From contig NZ_QLNV01000013.1 in assembly GCF_003285545.1 (NCBI RefSeq), positions 36,003 through 100,002 of the forward strand: a stretch of DNA of 64,000 nucleotides, read 5' to 3'. The position numbers and the translations under genes are program-made. The stretch is from Sinomicrobium soli (GTDB lineage Bacteria > Bacteroidota > Bacteroidia > Flavobacteriales > Flavobacteriaceae). Shown piece after piece: positions 14,935 through 25,500 of the stretch (its first letter is position 1; every line of letters begins with the position of its first letter). Under the pieces are notes generated by a model. That model was not told the DNA's origin. It searched no databases and saw only the letters and a list, made by a program, of their open reading frames with translations.

Positions 14935-16113
14935 CTATTTAAAAGCTCCGAATCCCGTAATATCGGCCCCGGTGATCAGCAGGTGTATATCGTGGGTACC
15001 CTCATAGGTGATCACACTTTCCAGGTTCATCATATGCCTCATAATGCTGTATTCCCCCGTAATACCCATGGCCCCGAGCACCTGCCGGGCCTCCCGGGCA
15101 ATCCGGAGGGCCATTTCCACGTTATTCCGCTTGGCCATGGAGATCTGTGCCGAGGTGGCCCTGTCTTCATTGCGCAGCACCCCCAGCCTCCAGGTCAGCA
15201 GCTGGGCCTTGGTAATTTCGGTGATCATCTCGGCCAGTTTTTTCTGCTGTAACTGTGTCGCCGCTATGGGTTTGCCGAACTGTATACGTTCCCTGGCATA
15301 CCTCAGGGCAGTATCATAGCAGTCCATGGCCGCGCCTATCGCCCCCCAGGCAATCCCGTAACGGGCCGAATCCAGGCACCCCAGCGGAGCGCCGAGACCG
15401 CTCTTTTCCGGAAGCAGGTTTTCTTTGGGCACCTTTACATTGTCAAAGATCAGTTCGCCCGTAGCCGAAGCCCGGAGCGACCATTTATTATGCGTTTCCG
15501 GGGTGGTAAATCCTTCCATGCCCCGTTCTGCGATCAGGCCGTATACCCTGCCTTCTTCATTTTTTGCCCACACTATGGCCAGGTCGGCAAAGGGCGCATT
15601 GGATATCCACATTTTGGCCCCGTTGAGCAGCAGGTGGTCTCCCATATCCCTGAAAGTGGTGGTCATCCCACCCGGATTAGATCCATGGTCGGGCTCGGTA
15701 AGCCCGAAACAACCCATCAGTTTCCCTTCGGCAAGGCCGGGGAGATATTTCTTCTTTTGTGCCTCGGTACCGTATTTCCATATGGGGTACATGACCAGCG
15801 ACGACTGTACCGATGCCGTAGAACGGATACCGCTATCGCCCCGCTCTATTTCCTGCATGATAAGCCCGTAACTGATCTGGTCCAGCCCGGCCCCGCCGTA
15901 CGCTTCCGGAATATACGGCCCGAAGGCGCCTATCTCTGCCAGTCCTCCCAGAAGTTTTTCGGGAAACTCCGCACGCTGGGCAAAGTCTTCGATAACCGGT
16001 GATACTTCCCGCTTCACCCATTCCCTGCACGCCGAACGCACCAGCTTGTGCTCGTCGGAAAGAAGGTCGTCGAGATGATAATAATCGGGGGCTTCAAAAA
16101 GATCGGCTTTCAT
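14935..16113 (-). CDS. gcdH: Glutaryl-CoA-dehydrogenase-like acyl-CoA dehydrogenase
   Basis: 392 residues from the ATG at 16113; an ATG at 16125 adds four residues but would leave almost no leader after the predicted promoter. The FAD-binding motifs are present (GCFGLTEPDHGSNPGG, WISNAPFADLAIVWAK). The substrate-site Arg lies in GIRSTASVQSSL and the catalytic base is the Glu in ITYEGTHDIHLL; both patterns are typical of glutaryl-CoA dehydrogenases, which oxidise and decarboxylate glutaryl-CoA to crotonyl-CoA in lysine and tryptophan breakdown. It is a single-gene unit with its own promoter. Other short-chain acyl-CoA dehydrogenases remain possible, but the presence of ALDH7 and saccharopine dehydrogenase genes in the window fits this call. 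Confidence 0.8.
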   Translation of the reverse strand: MKADLFEAPDYYHLDDLLSDEHKLVRSACREWVKREVSPVIEDFAQRAEFPEKLLGGLAEIGAFGPYIPEAYGGAGLDQISYGLIMQEIERGDSGIRSTASVQSSLVMYPIWKYGTEAQKKKYLPGLAEGKLMGCFGLTEPDHGSNPGGMTTTFRDMGDHLLLNGAKMWISNAPFADLAIVWAKNEEGRVYGLIAERGMEGFTTPETHNKWSLRASATGELIFDNVKVPKENLLPEKSGLGAPLGCLDSARYGIAWGAIGAAMDCYDTALRYARERIQFGKPIAATQLQQKKLAEMITEITKAQLLTWRLGVLRNEDRATSAQISMAKRNNVEMALRIAREARQVLGAMGITGEYSIMRHMMNLESVITYEGTHDIHLLITGADITGFGAFK

Positions 16114-16136
16114 GGATGTCTGCATTAAATTACACT

Positions 16137-16167
16137 CAAATATATCTAATCAAATATAACATTACAA
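16137..16167 (-). promoter_or_regulatory. Promoter of the acyl-CoA dehydrogenase gene
   Basis: The minus strand has TTG (16165-16167), a 20-nt spacer, and TATATTTG (16137-16144), an exact Bacteroidota -33/-7 arrangement. The start of transcription should fall near 16130. Confidence 0.7.
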
Positions 16168-16221
16168 GTTGCTAATGTGATATTTCACAAAAAAACAGCA
16201 TAACAGGGGAAAACCGGGAAT

Positions 16222-16254
16222 AAAAAACCCCTCCGGACCCGGGGTCCGGAGGGG
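16222..16254 (-). terminator. Strong intrinsic terminator of the SusCD-GH92 operon
   Basis: On the minus strand CCCCTCCGGACC pairs with GGTCCGGAGGGG (nearly uninterrupted GC-rich stem, short loop) followed by six T (16222-16227). It lies 21 nt after the stop of the second GH92 gene. Confidence 0.88.
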
Positions 16255-16274
16255 CTACCGGTAATCAGGAGCAA

Positions 16275-18671
16275 TTACCGGTAAAGGGTTGTGTTGGGTT
16301 TATCGCTCATATAAAATTTCAGGGTCCCTCCCGCGAGAATGTCCTCATGAGTGATAAAAGGCCGTTGCAATACTTCTCCGTTGAGCTCTGCCTTTTCTAC
16401 ATACACATGGTCATCAGACTGGTTTTCGGCAACCACTTCAAAGGTGTTTCCGTTCTCGAGGTTGAGGACGGCGTGTTTTACCGCCGGGCTTCCGAGGGCA
16501 TAGTCTGCCGAACCGGGAGCTACGGGATAGAAGCCGAGAGCGCTGAAAATGTACCAGGCACTCATCTGCCCGAAATCGTCGTTCCCGCCCAGACCGTCTG
16601 CCCCGGTCCGGTACATGCTGCGGAGGATCATCCGTATCTTGTCGTTGGATTTCCAGGGCGTGTCGGTCCAGTTGTACAGGTACACCACATGGTGCGAAGG
16701 CTCATTGCCGTGCACGTAGTTCCCGATGATCCCCTCCCGGCTGATATCTTCGGTCTTCTCGAAATACTTGTCAGGCAGGTCCATCGTAAACAGGGTGTCG
16801 AGGTGACTGGAAAAGAATTCCTTTCCTCCCATCATACCGATCATGGCAGCAGGGTCGTGAGGGACGTAAAGGCTGTAATTCCAGGCATTCCCCTCTATAA
16901 AGCCCTGCCCGTGCGTGTCCAGGGGGTCAAAATCTTTTTTGAACGTACCGTCGCTGAGCTTCGGCCTCATAAAGCCGATGGTACTGTCGAATACGTTTTT
17001 GTAATTTTCCGATCTCGCCATAAACTCCTCATACTCCTTGTTCTTCCCGAGTTTTTTTGCCGCCTGTGCAATGGCCCAGTCGTCATAGGCGTATTCCAGC
17101 GTTTTGGAGACCGATGCCCCGCTTTTGTCTTCCGGCACATAGCCCAGGTCCATATAATATCCGAGTCCGTCATAATAAGGTACCCTGGCCGACCTTACGC
17201 TGGCTTCAAGGGCGTGTTCCGCATCAAAATCCGCATTGCCCTTTACGATGGCATCGGCAATCACCGAAACACTGTGATATCCTATCATGCACCAGTTCTC
17301 GTTGGCGTAGTGCGACCATACGGGCAGCATGGGATGTACGCTCTGGTCGTAATGCGCCATCATCGACCTGACCATATCGGCATTGCGGGAAGGCTGCAAT
17401 ACATTAAACAACGGATGCAGCGCACGGTAGGTATCCCATAGTGAAAAGCTGGTATAATTCACAAAATCTCCGGCCTGGTGCACGTTCATGTCCAGCCCCC
17501 GGTATTGGCCATCCACATCCATATATTCGGTAGGGCCGAGGAAGGCGTGGTACATGGCGGTATAAAAACTGACCTTGTCCTCGTCAGACACGGTTTCCAC
17601 CACCGCCTTGTTCAGTTCCCTGTTCCACAGTTCCCGGCCTTCTTCACGCACACGGTCGAAATCCCAATGGGGGATTTCCTCCTCCATGTTGGCCAGGGCC
17701 CCTTCGGTACTTACCGGTGATATGGCCAGTTTCACCTGTACCTGTTCCCCTTTTTCCACGTCAAAATCGAAGTAGGTACGCAGCTTTTTCCCGGCCATTT
17801 CCGGAAAATTCTCATTCTGGTCAAACTTCCGCCAGAACCCCTTGTACACATTGTTGTCGTAATTGGCCTGGCCGTAATTCACAAATGGCTTGCTGAACGA
17901 CATGGCAAAATACACCGTACGGGTACGCGCCCAGCCGTGGGTTTGCCGGTAACCGGTAACCAGGGTATCGTTTTCCACCCTCACAAAGGTCCATACATTC
18001 TTATCATCGTAATTGTAGATGCCCGACATGAGGTCGAGTATGACATGGGCCTTTTCCGTTTCGGGAAAAGTATACCGGTGCATGCCCACCCGGTTGCTGG
18101 CCGTGAGTTCGGCATTGATGCCATGATCGTCGAGCAGTACACTGTAATAGGCCGGTTCGGCTTTCTCATGGTCATGGGAAAACCGCGAACGGAAGCCGTT
18201 TTCCGGTTTATCTGCCGTTCCCGGATTGAGTTGCAGTTCTCCCATAGTGGGCATCACGAGAAAATCACCCAGGTCGGAGTGCCCGGTACCGCTGAAATGG
18301 GTATGGCTGAACCCCACTATGGTCTGGTCGTCGTATTGATAGCCTGCACAGTACCGGTATACATCGGGGTTGTATTTCCCGTCTACCGCATAGGGTATGG
18401 TATCGGTATCCGGGCTGAGCTGTACGCTTCCGAAAGGCACGGTGGCCCCGGGGTAGGTATGGCCCATTTTTGCCGTACCGATCATGGGATCCACATAACG
18501 GGCCAGGTCTTGTATTTCCTGTTTTTCTCCGTTTTCCGAAGCCCGGGAAGCTGTTTCCTTATGATCTGAGCATGCCGCCAGCAAAACCGAGGTGGCGATC
18601 ATAAGCCCCGTATATCCCTTCCTGAGAAAGGGATATACGGCAGGTCTCATTTGTTCTGAATGTTCCGACAT
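16275..18671 (-). CDS. GH92 alpha-mannosidase lipoprotein (HGNEPSHH type)
   Basis: 798 residues; an in-frame ATG at 18650 is an equally good start. Lipobox VLLAAC with Cys34. GH92 hallmarks: YVDPMIGTAKMGHTYPGA at the start of the N-terminal beta-sandwich, the catalytic-acid Glu593 in FIEGNAWNY, HGNEPSHH at 654-661, and the calcium/base motif GNDDFGQMSAWY at 696-707. GH92 enzymes are calcium-dependent, inverting exo-alpha-mannosidases. The Glu in HGNEPSHH has been associated with alpha-1,2-mannosidase activity in characterised members. It is the last gene of the susC-susD-GH92-GH92 operon and starts 9 nt after the previous stop. Confidence 0.92.
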   Translation of the reverse strand: MSEHSEQMRPAVYPFLRKGYTGLMIATSVLLAACSDHKETASRASENGEKQEIQDLARYVDPMIGTAKMGHTYPGATVPFGSVQLSPDTDTIPYAVDGKYNPDVYRYCAGYQYDDQTIVGFSHTHFSGTGHSDLGDFLVMPTMGELQLNPGTADKPENGFRSRFSHDHEKAEPAYYSVLLDDHGINAELTASNRVGMHRYTFPETEKAHVILDLMSGIYNYDDKNVWTFVRVENDTLVTGYRQTHGWARTRTVYFAMSFSKPFVNYGQANYDNNVYKGFWRKFDQNENFPEMAGKKLRTYFDFDVEKGEQVQVKLAISPVSTEGALANMEEEIPHWDFDRVREEGRELWNRELNKAVVETVSDEDKVSFYTAMYHAFLGPTEYMDVDGQYRGLDMNVHQAGDFVNYTSFSLWDTYRALHPLFNVLQPSRNADMVRSMMAHYDQSVHPMLPVWSHYANENWCMIGYHSVSVIADAIVKGNADFDAEHALEASVRSARVPYYDGLGYYMDLGYVPEDKSGASVSKTLEYAYDDWAIAQAAKKLGKNKEYEEFMARSENYKNVFDSTIGFMRPKLSDGTFKKDFDPLDTHGQGFIEGNAWNYSLYVPHDPAAMIGMMGGKEFFSSHLDTLFTMDLPDKYFEKTEDISREGIIGNYVHGNEPSHHVVYLYNWTDTPWKSNDKIRMILRSMYRTGADGLGGNDDFGQMSAWYIFSALGFYPVAPGSADYALGSPAVKHAVLNLENGNTFEVVAENQSDDHVYVEKAELNGEVLQRPFITHEDILAGGTLKFYMSDKPNTTLYR

Positions 18672-18680
18672 ATTATACTT

Positions 18681-20981
18681 TTATTCATTAGACAGGGAAT
18701 AGGGAAAATCAGCCTTATCCGTTCCCCGGTTCCGGTTGGGCTCCCCGGACATCTCCATATCGATCACGGCCCCTTTCATGAGTTCCTCGTGGCTCAGCCA
18801 GTTTTTGCCGTACTCCTGTCCGTTGACGCTCATCCTGCTGATATACCGGTTGTCCCTGTCATTTCCGGGAGCGTTGATCACCACTTCCTTCCCGTTCTGC
18901 AATTTCAGGGTCATCTTCTTAAACAGCGGAGCTCCCATCACGTATTGATCGGTAGCAGGGCATACCGGGTAGAATCCCATGGCTGAGAACACATACCAGG
19001 CCGAGGTTTGCCCGTTATCCTCATCCCCGCAGTACCCGTCTGGAGTAGGCCGGTACATCCGCTCCATGGTTTCACGTACCCAGTATTGGGCTTTCCAGGG
19101 TTCTCCCGCGTAGTTATACAGGTAGATCATATGCTGTATGGGCTGGTTCCCGTGTGCGTACTGGCCCATATCGGCGATCTGCATTTCGCGGATCTCGTGG
19201 ATCACACCACCGTAATAACTGTCGTCAAATACAGGGGGCAGGCTGAATACGGTGTCCAGTTGCTTTACGAACTCCTTTTCTCCCCCCATCAGGTCTATAA
19301 GCCCCTGCACGTCGTGAAATACCGACCAGGTGTAATGCCAGCTGTTCCCTTCGGTAAAGGCATCACCCCATTTGAAGGGATTGAAAGGCGCCATGAATTT
19401 GCCATCCTTGTTCTTTCCCCTCATCAGCCTGGTCTCAGGGTCAAAAAGATTTTTGTAATTAAGGCTCCGTTTTTTATAGCGCTTTATTTCCTTTTTGGGT
19501 TTTCCCAGTTTTTTGGCCAGTTGATAGATGGTAAAATCATCGTAGGCATACTCCAGGGTACGGGCTGCATTTTCGTTGATGCCAACGTCATAGGGCACAT
19601 AACCGAGGTCTGTGTAATACGCTGCTCCGGCACGTCCCACGGCAGTGAGCGGACCGGCGTTGTTTGCCCCGTGGATCAACGCTTCGTACAGGGTCTCGAT
19701 ATCGTAATCGAAGTCTTCCCCGATCTTCAGGTAGGCATCGGAGACCACGGAGGCGGAATTATTCCCCACCATGACGTTCCTGAGCCCCGGGCTGGCCCAT
19801 TCCGGCAGCCATCCGCTTTCCTTATAGGCATTGGCCAGGCCTTCCTGCATCTGGGCGTTCATCTCCGGGTACAGCAGGTTCAGGAAGGGGAAAAGGGAAC
19901 GGAAGGTATCCCAGAAACCGGTATCGGTAAACATATAGCCGGGCAGGACCTCCCCGTTGTAAGGGCTGTAATGTACTACATCACCATTTTCATCGTATTC
20001 GAAAAACTTTCTCGGGAACAGCAGCGAGCGGTACAGGCAGGAATAGAACGTACGCATCTGCTCCACGGTACCTCCTTCGGGGGTAATGCGCCCCAGTACC
20101 TTGTTCCACTCGTCGTATCCCTTTTGTTTTACTGTATCGAAACCGTCGTTGCCGATCTCGTTGAGATTGCGCTCTGCCTGCTCGTAGCTTATAAAGGAAG
20201 AAGCCACTTTTGCATTGACCTGTTCTCCCTTTCCTGTCCTGAATCCTATAACAGCACCGGCGTGATCGGCCTCGACCTCGAGGGCATCGCCCAGCTTGTC
20301 CCCGCTGAAGGTATGGGTAAATTCAAAAGGTTTATCAAATACGATAACAAAGTAATTTTTGAAATTATCCGGTACCCCTCCGCTGTTTTTGGTAGTGTAA
20401 CCGATAATCTTGTTTTCGGAAGGGATGATCTTTACCCGGGACCCTTTGTCGAAGGCATCGACAACCACAAACGACTTGTCGTTCTCCGGGAAGGTAAAGC
20501 GAAAACGCGCCGCCCGTTCGGTTGGCGTGATCTCGGTAGTCACATCGTGGTCGGCCAGGTAAACGCTGTAGTAATACGGCGTTACCGTTTCGGCCTTGTG
20601 GGAAAACCAGCTGGCACGGCCGTCCTGGTCAAACCGCAGTTCTCCCGTTACCGGCATGATGGCAAACTGTCCGTAATCATTCATCCACGGTGAGGGCTGA
20701 TGCGTCTGTTTGAACCCCCGTATCTTGTCTGCACTGTACATATACGCCCAGCCATCGCCCATTTCCCCGGTCTGGGGCGTCCAGAAATTCATCCCCCACG
20801 GGCGGGCAATTGCCGGGTATACATTACCGTTGGAAAGACTGTGTTTGGAATCGGTTCCCATTAGCGGACTGGCCCATTCCACCGGGTTCTCCACCCGGTC
20901 TACCATAACCGTCTGCGCCCGGGGCACTCCGGACAGCATTGTTACGGCGAGTAGAAATACTGTTAATGATCTCTTATTCAT
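18681..20981 (-). CDS. GH92 glycosidase (HGNQPIQH type), secreted
   Basis: 766 residues with a cleavable signal peptide (MNKRSLTVFLLAVTMLSGVPRA) rather than a lipobox, so probably periplasmic. GH92 motifs: ASPLMGTDSKHSLSNGNVYP, catalytic-acid Glu544 in FTEGNSWHY, HGNQPIQH at 610-617, and GDEDNGQTSAWY from 652. Compared with its neighbour the active-site Glu of HGNE is Gln here and SHH is IQH, which suggests a different linkage or substrate. It follows the susD gene by 39 nt. Together the two enzymes could act on different linkages of one mannose-containing glycan. The family is certain; the specificity difference is inference. Confidence 0.9.
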   Translation of the reverse strand: MNKRSLTVFLLAVTMLSGVPRAQTVMVDRVENPVEWASPLMGTDSKHSLSNGNVYPAIARPWGMNFWTPQTGEMGDGWAYMYSADKIRGFKQTHQPSPWMNDYGQFAIMPVTGELRFDQDGRASWFSHKAETVTPYYYSVYLADHDVTTEITPTERAARFRFTFPENDKSFVVVDAFDKGSRVKIIPSENKIIGYTTKNSGGVPDNFKNYFVIVFDKPFEFTHTFSGDKLGDALEVEADHAGAVIGFRTGKGEQVNAKVASSFISYEQAERNLNEIGNDGFDTVKQKGYDEWNKVLGRITPEGGTVEQMRTFYSCLYRSLLFPRKFFEYDENGDVVHYSPYNGEVLPGYMFTDTGFWDTFRSLFPFLNLLYPEMNAQMQEGLANAYKESGWLPEWASPGLRNVMVGNNSASVVSDAYLKIGEDFDYDIETLYEALIHGANNAGPLTAVGRAGAAYYTDLGYVPYDVGINENAARTLEYAYDDFTIYQLAKKLGKPKKEIKRYKKRSLNYKNLFDPETRLMRGKNKDGKFMAPFNPFKWGDAFTEGNSWHYTWSVFHDVQGLIDLMGGEKEFVKQLDTVFSLPPVFDDSYYGGVIHEIREMQIADMGQYAHGNQPIQHMIYLYNYAGEPWKAQYWVRETMERMYRPTPDGYCGDEDNGQTSAWYVFSAMGFYPVCPATDQYVMGAPLFKKMTLKLQNGKEVVINAPGNDRDNRYISRMSVNGQEYGKNWLSHEELMKGAVIDMEMSGEPNRNRGTDKADFPYSLSNE

Positions 20982-21020
20982 AGGAGGTTTAAAAATTTAT
21001 TAAAAATACGGTTTTCTTAT

Positions 21021-22532
21021 CTACCACCCCGGGTTCTGGGACAGTTTGGTATTGTTGTTAATCTCTCTTTGGGGTACGGGAAACAGCAGGTACTTTTCCG
21101 TAAGGGTAGGGGGATTTTCTCCGTAAGAGAACCTATGTCCCACAAAATCATCCCATTGCCCGGACTCGAGGTTGAGTACTTTCCTCCTTCTTACCATATC
21201 GAACCAGGTCTTGTTTTCAAAAGCCAGTTCGTGAAAACGCTCTTTCCAGATATCTTCCCGGCTTACCGAGGCATCAAAAAGCGGCAGGTTGGCCCTGTCG
21301 CGCACCTGGTTTACGGCATCCAGCACCTCTGCGGTAGCTCCGTAAGCCTCAAAACCGGCCTCCGCATAAGTCAACAGTACTTCCGCATAACGGATAAATG
21401 TCCAGTTCAGGTCGTTTTGAGCCGTGCTCAACACCGCATCTTCATTAAAATATTTAAAAATATAATAATTGCCGAAAGAAACGGTATTGTCCGCATTTTC
21501 AATAGAAGGATATTCGGTAAAATAAAATTCCTGCTCTTCTATCCGCTTATCTCCGGCCTCATGAGACGCTATAAAGCTATTGGTAGGGTACATACATCCG
21601 AATTCATCAGAGAACCTGGATATCTTTTTTGCGCGCGGCAGCAACCAGGCAGTAAGGCCATTGGTAATATTTGCACCGGCAAAATACTGGTTCTGAAAAA
21701 TAAATTCCCCGCTGTTCTCATTCTCCTTGTCATGAAGTTTACCGTAGGTATCAAACAGCTCGTAATCAAAATCATCTATCACTTCCTTAGCCTTATCGGC
21801 TGCGAGTTGATAATACTGATCCCCTGCCTGTAAGGGATAGCCTGCCATAGTGAGGTAAACACTGGAGAGCAGAGACTTTACCGTTCCGAGGGTAACCCTT
21901 CCGCTATCGTCAGTCTCGGGCAGACTGGCATTTTCAGCATCTGTAAGGTCCTGTACAATAAGCTCATAAACATCTGCCTGCGGAGACCTCTCGGGATACA
22001 GCAATTCCGAATCAGCTTCTACCGGTTCCAGGATCAGCGGCACATCCCCGAAGATCCTTACCAGGTTGAAATAACTGAAGGCACGCATAAACCTGGCCTG
22101 CCCTATCAGGTTACTGACCTGGTTTTCATCCATTCCCTCGATTTCAGGGATACGCTCAATGGCCAGATTGGCGTTTGCGATTATCTTATACGACCTCTCC
22201 CACCATACGAAAAGGTAATTGTTCTCTGCATTGGTAGTCAGGGTACGCAGGTCATTATTGGCCTGGCTCTGCCCTACCTCGGTATTTACAAGCCCGGTAG
22301 GGAATTCCAGCATCATAAACGGGCTTTCCCCGTACGTCCCGGAGCCGTCGGACACAAACCTTAGCTCCGTGTAAAGTGTATTAATAGCGGCTTCGGCCTG
22401 GTCTGCCGTTTGAAAATATTCATCTTCCGTATAGTTGGATTTGTTATCCTCTTCGAGAAAATCCGAACACGATCCGAGCAGTAATGCAATACTGCCCAGA
22501 GCTGCCATATATGTATGTTTGATCAATTTCAT
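21021..22532 (-). CDS. SusD/RagB-family glycan-binding lipoprotein, pair 1
   Basis: 503 residues with a lipoprotein signal (LGSIALLLGSCSDFLEE). The SusD fold is recognised from the N-terminal YFQTADQAEAAINTLYTEL, the TPR-like helices (RFMRAFSYFNLVRIFGDVPLI) and the C-terminal WKERFHELAFENKTWFDMVRR and QREINNNTKLSQNPGW, where the family ends. SusD proteins sit on the cell surface as lids of the partner SusC pore and bind the oligosaccharide to be imported. It follows its SusC by 18 nt and precedes the two GH92 genes. Glycan specificity cannot be read from the sequence. Confidence 0.93.
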   Translation of the reverse strand: MKLIKHTYMAALGSIALLLGSCSDFLEEDNKSNYTEDEYFQTADQAEAAINTLYTELRFVSDGSGTYGESPFMMLEFPTGLVNTEVGQSQANNDLRTLTTNAENNYLFVWWERSYKIIANANLAIERIPEIEGMDENQVSNLIGQARFMRAFSYFNLVRIFGDVPLILEPVEADSELLYPERSPQADVYELIVQDLTDAENASLPETDDSGRVTLGTVKSLLSSVYLTMAGYPLQAGDQYYQLAADKAKEVIDDFDYELFDTYGKLHDKENENSGEFIFQNQYFAGANITNGLTAWLLPRAKKISRFSDEFGCMYPTNSFIASHEAGDKRIEEQEFYFTEYPSIENADNTVSFGNYYIFKYFNEDAVLSTAQNDLNWTFIRYAEVLLTYAEAGFEAYGATAEVLDAVNQVRDRANLPLFDASVSREDIWKERFHELAFENKTWFDMVRRRKVLNLESGQWDDFVGHRFSYGENPPTLTEKYLLFPVPQREINNNTKLSQNPGW

Positions 22533-22550
22533 TGCTCCTGATTTTTCAGA

Positions 22551-25500
22551 TTAAAAACTTACGTTCAACCCAATAGTATACGTTCTGGGTTTGGGATAGT
22601 CAAAAAAGGTGATCCCCTGGGCAAAGGCATCCCCGTAGGTAGTCACTTCGGGATCATAACCGCTGTAATCGGTTATAATAAAAAAGTTCTGAAGAGATGC
22701 GTAAACCCTCAGGTTCCCGAGCCTTAATTTATCCAGTACCTCCGAGGGAAAATTATACCCCAGGATCAGGTTGCGCCCCCTGATAAAGGACCCGTCCTCC
22801 ACCATTCTGCTGTCTACCGTAGAAGTGTATCCGGCTCTTACGGGCCTGTTGGCTGCAATCATGGTATTCTGATTGTCCGGTGTCCATCCGTTCAGTACGG
22901 TAGCATAACTGTTCGCCTGTCCCGTCCTGTCTTCCCCGGAATGTTTTGAAAGGTTCAGGATATCGTTCCCGTACATAAACTGCAAATCCAGGGTCAGGTC
23001 GAAATTCTTGTAGCGGAAGGTATTGAACAAGGCCCCGAAGCCTTCGGCAAAACCATTTCCTATGATCACACGGTCCGCATCGTTGATCTGTCCGTCCCCG
23101 TTGGTATCGGCATGCTTGATATCTCCCGGCAAGGCCCCGTACGACGCCGCTTCCGAGGCCTCGTCAGCCCCCCAGGTACCCAGTCTTTTGAGACCGTAAA
23201 AAGACCCGACCGACTCTCCGACTCTCAGAATATTGGTATTGGAAAGGAACCAGGGATTGGGAAATATATCGTCATCCGCCTCTCCCAGGGCCAGGATCTC
23301 GTTTTTGTTCACGGAGAGGTTAAAAGATGTGGTCCAGGTAAAATCCTCGGTATCGATATTGGTCGTATTCAGGGAAATTTCAAATCCCTTGTTCTCCATA
23401 CTCCCGACATTGGTATAAATACTGGAATAACCGCTGGAGGTAGGGATCGGGGCATCGAGCAACATGTCGGTCGTCTTTTTATAGTAAAAATCGGTTTCCA
23501 GTCTTATGCGGTTGTCAAAGAAACCGAATTCCACACCGGCATCGAACTGTGCGGTCTTTTCCCATTTCAGGTCCGGGTTGGCCAGCGAACCTATCCCTGT
23601 GCCCGAGGCCCTGTCTCCGCCCAGGATAGCCGTATTTGCCGCCATATTGGCCAGAGACTGGTAAACCCCTATTTCAGAGTTCCCGGTTTCACCGTAGCTC
23701 GTTCTGAGCTTTAATGTAGACAGTCCGTGGCTGTCTCTCAGGAAATCTTCTTCCGAAACTTTCCACGCAAATGCCGCCGAGGGAAAGAAAGCCCTTTTTT
23801 TATCGGCCCCGAATTTCGAAGAACCGTCGAGCCGGCCCGTTACCGTAAACAGGTATTTGTTCATCAGGCTGTAATTTACCCGGGCAAAATAGGAATTCAT
23901 GGCCCATTTTTCGTTCAGCGAGGTAGGGGTGAGCGGGTTAGATCCCGCTTCGAGATTATTCCACATATAGAAATCATCGTTAAAGCCCCTGCTTCCCGCA
24001 CGGCTCCTGAAAAAGTCGTACTGCTGCCATCCCAGTCCGGCCAGGGCGGTAAGCCTGTGGTCTTCATTAAATTCCTTCGTATAGGTCAGGTAGTTCTCAA
24101 ACTGCCAGTAGTTGGTCCTGGTATTTTCTACCCAGGCCTCCCCGTTGTAGTCCGCACTGAGCTGACGCAGGTCCTTACCGGAGTAAAAGCTTTCCTGGAT
24201 ATTCTGGATATTCATTCCGAGACTGGTCTTGAGTTCCAGCCCTTCCGCCAGGTCGATAGTTGCACTGACATCCCCCAGAACACTCTGGGTCTTGAAAATA
24301 TCCTTTCTGTTCTCCAGCAGGTTTACGGGGTTTTCGCCCCCCTCCATATTGGGGTAGTCCCCATTGCCGCCCCAGCTACCGTCTTCATACTTTACAGGAA
24401 TTATCGGAAGGGTCTCCACGATCATTCTCAGCGGAGTAAGGCCTCCTACCGAACCGTCGACCCTGTTCTCCTCGATGTGGTTAAAGGTAATGCCCCCGCT
24501 TACTTTCATCCATTCCTTGACCTGGCTGTCTATCACGAACCGGCCGGAATACCGTTTCAAATACGATTGCTTGACAATACCTTCCTGATCTGCATAGTTC
24601 AGGAATATCCCGTACGAGGTATCGTCGTTGCCCCCGGTAAAGGAAAGGTTATGGTTCTGTGTAATTGCGGTACGCATGGCTTCCTTTTGCCAGTCGGTAT
24701 CGTACAGCGGGTTGCCTTCGGCATCAAAAAGCCGACGGTTCTCCCTGTATTCCATAGGGTTTACATATATCCCGTTGGCCCACTCGTCCGGGTCGTAGAT
24801 ACTGGCATTGTTATACGCATTCATCTCCACCTGCAGAAACTCCTGTGCGTTGAGAACATCCAGTCTTTTGGAAAGCTCCCCTATGCTCAGGAAGGTATCG
24901 TAACTGACGCGGCCACCTTCCTTGCTTCCTCTTTTTGTAGTAATGATAATGACCCCGTTAGCGCCCCGGGCCCCGTAGATCGCGGTAGCGGAAGCGTCTT
25001 TCAGTACCTCCATCGATTCGATATCGTTGGGGTTCAGGTAATTGATAGGCCCGGCCCCAATGACCCCGTCTACCACGTACAGCGGACCATTACTGGCATT
25101 AATGGAGTTGTTACCACGTATCCTGACGTTGGTGTTACCTCCCGGACGCCCGGAGTTGGTAGACACATTGACCCCGGCCGCCCTGCCCGCCAGGGCCTGT
25201 TCGGGGTTGGTTACCGGCGCTTCCTGGAGCGATTCGCTGCTAACTGTCGAGACTGCCCCTGTCAGGTCAGATCTTCTTTGCGTTCCGTAACCAACGACCA
25301 CCACTTCATCCAGAGCCTGGGTATCCTCTTCAAGAGTAACATTCAGGGTTGTCTCTCCCGATACATCGATTTCCTGTTCCCTGTAACCGATATAGCTGAA
25401 CACCAATACGGCATCTTCGGGAACACCGTCCAGGGTATAATTCCCGTCAAAATCAGACTGGGTACCGTTGGTCGTTCCCTTGACCACAATATTGGCCCCG

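Noticed and set aside
19008..20693. Open plus-strand frame of 561 codons opposite the GH92 gene
   Set aside because: It lacks any recognisable motif and lies exactly antisense to an unmistakable GH92 enzyme; codon bias of the real gene leaves the antisense frame open.
16275..20981. The two GH92 genes as one frameshifted or recently duplicated gene
   Set aside because: Each is full length with its own signal and complete motifs, and the sequences differ throughout, including active-site motifs.
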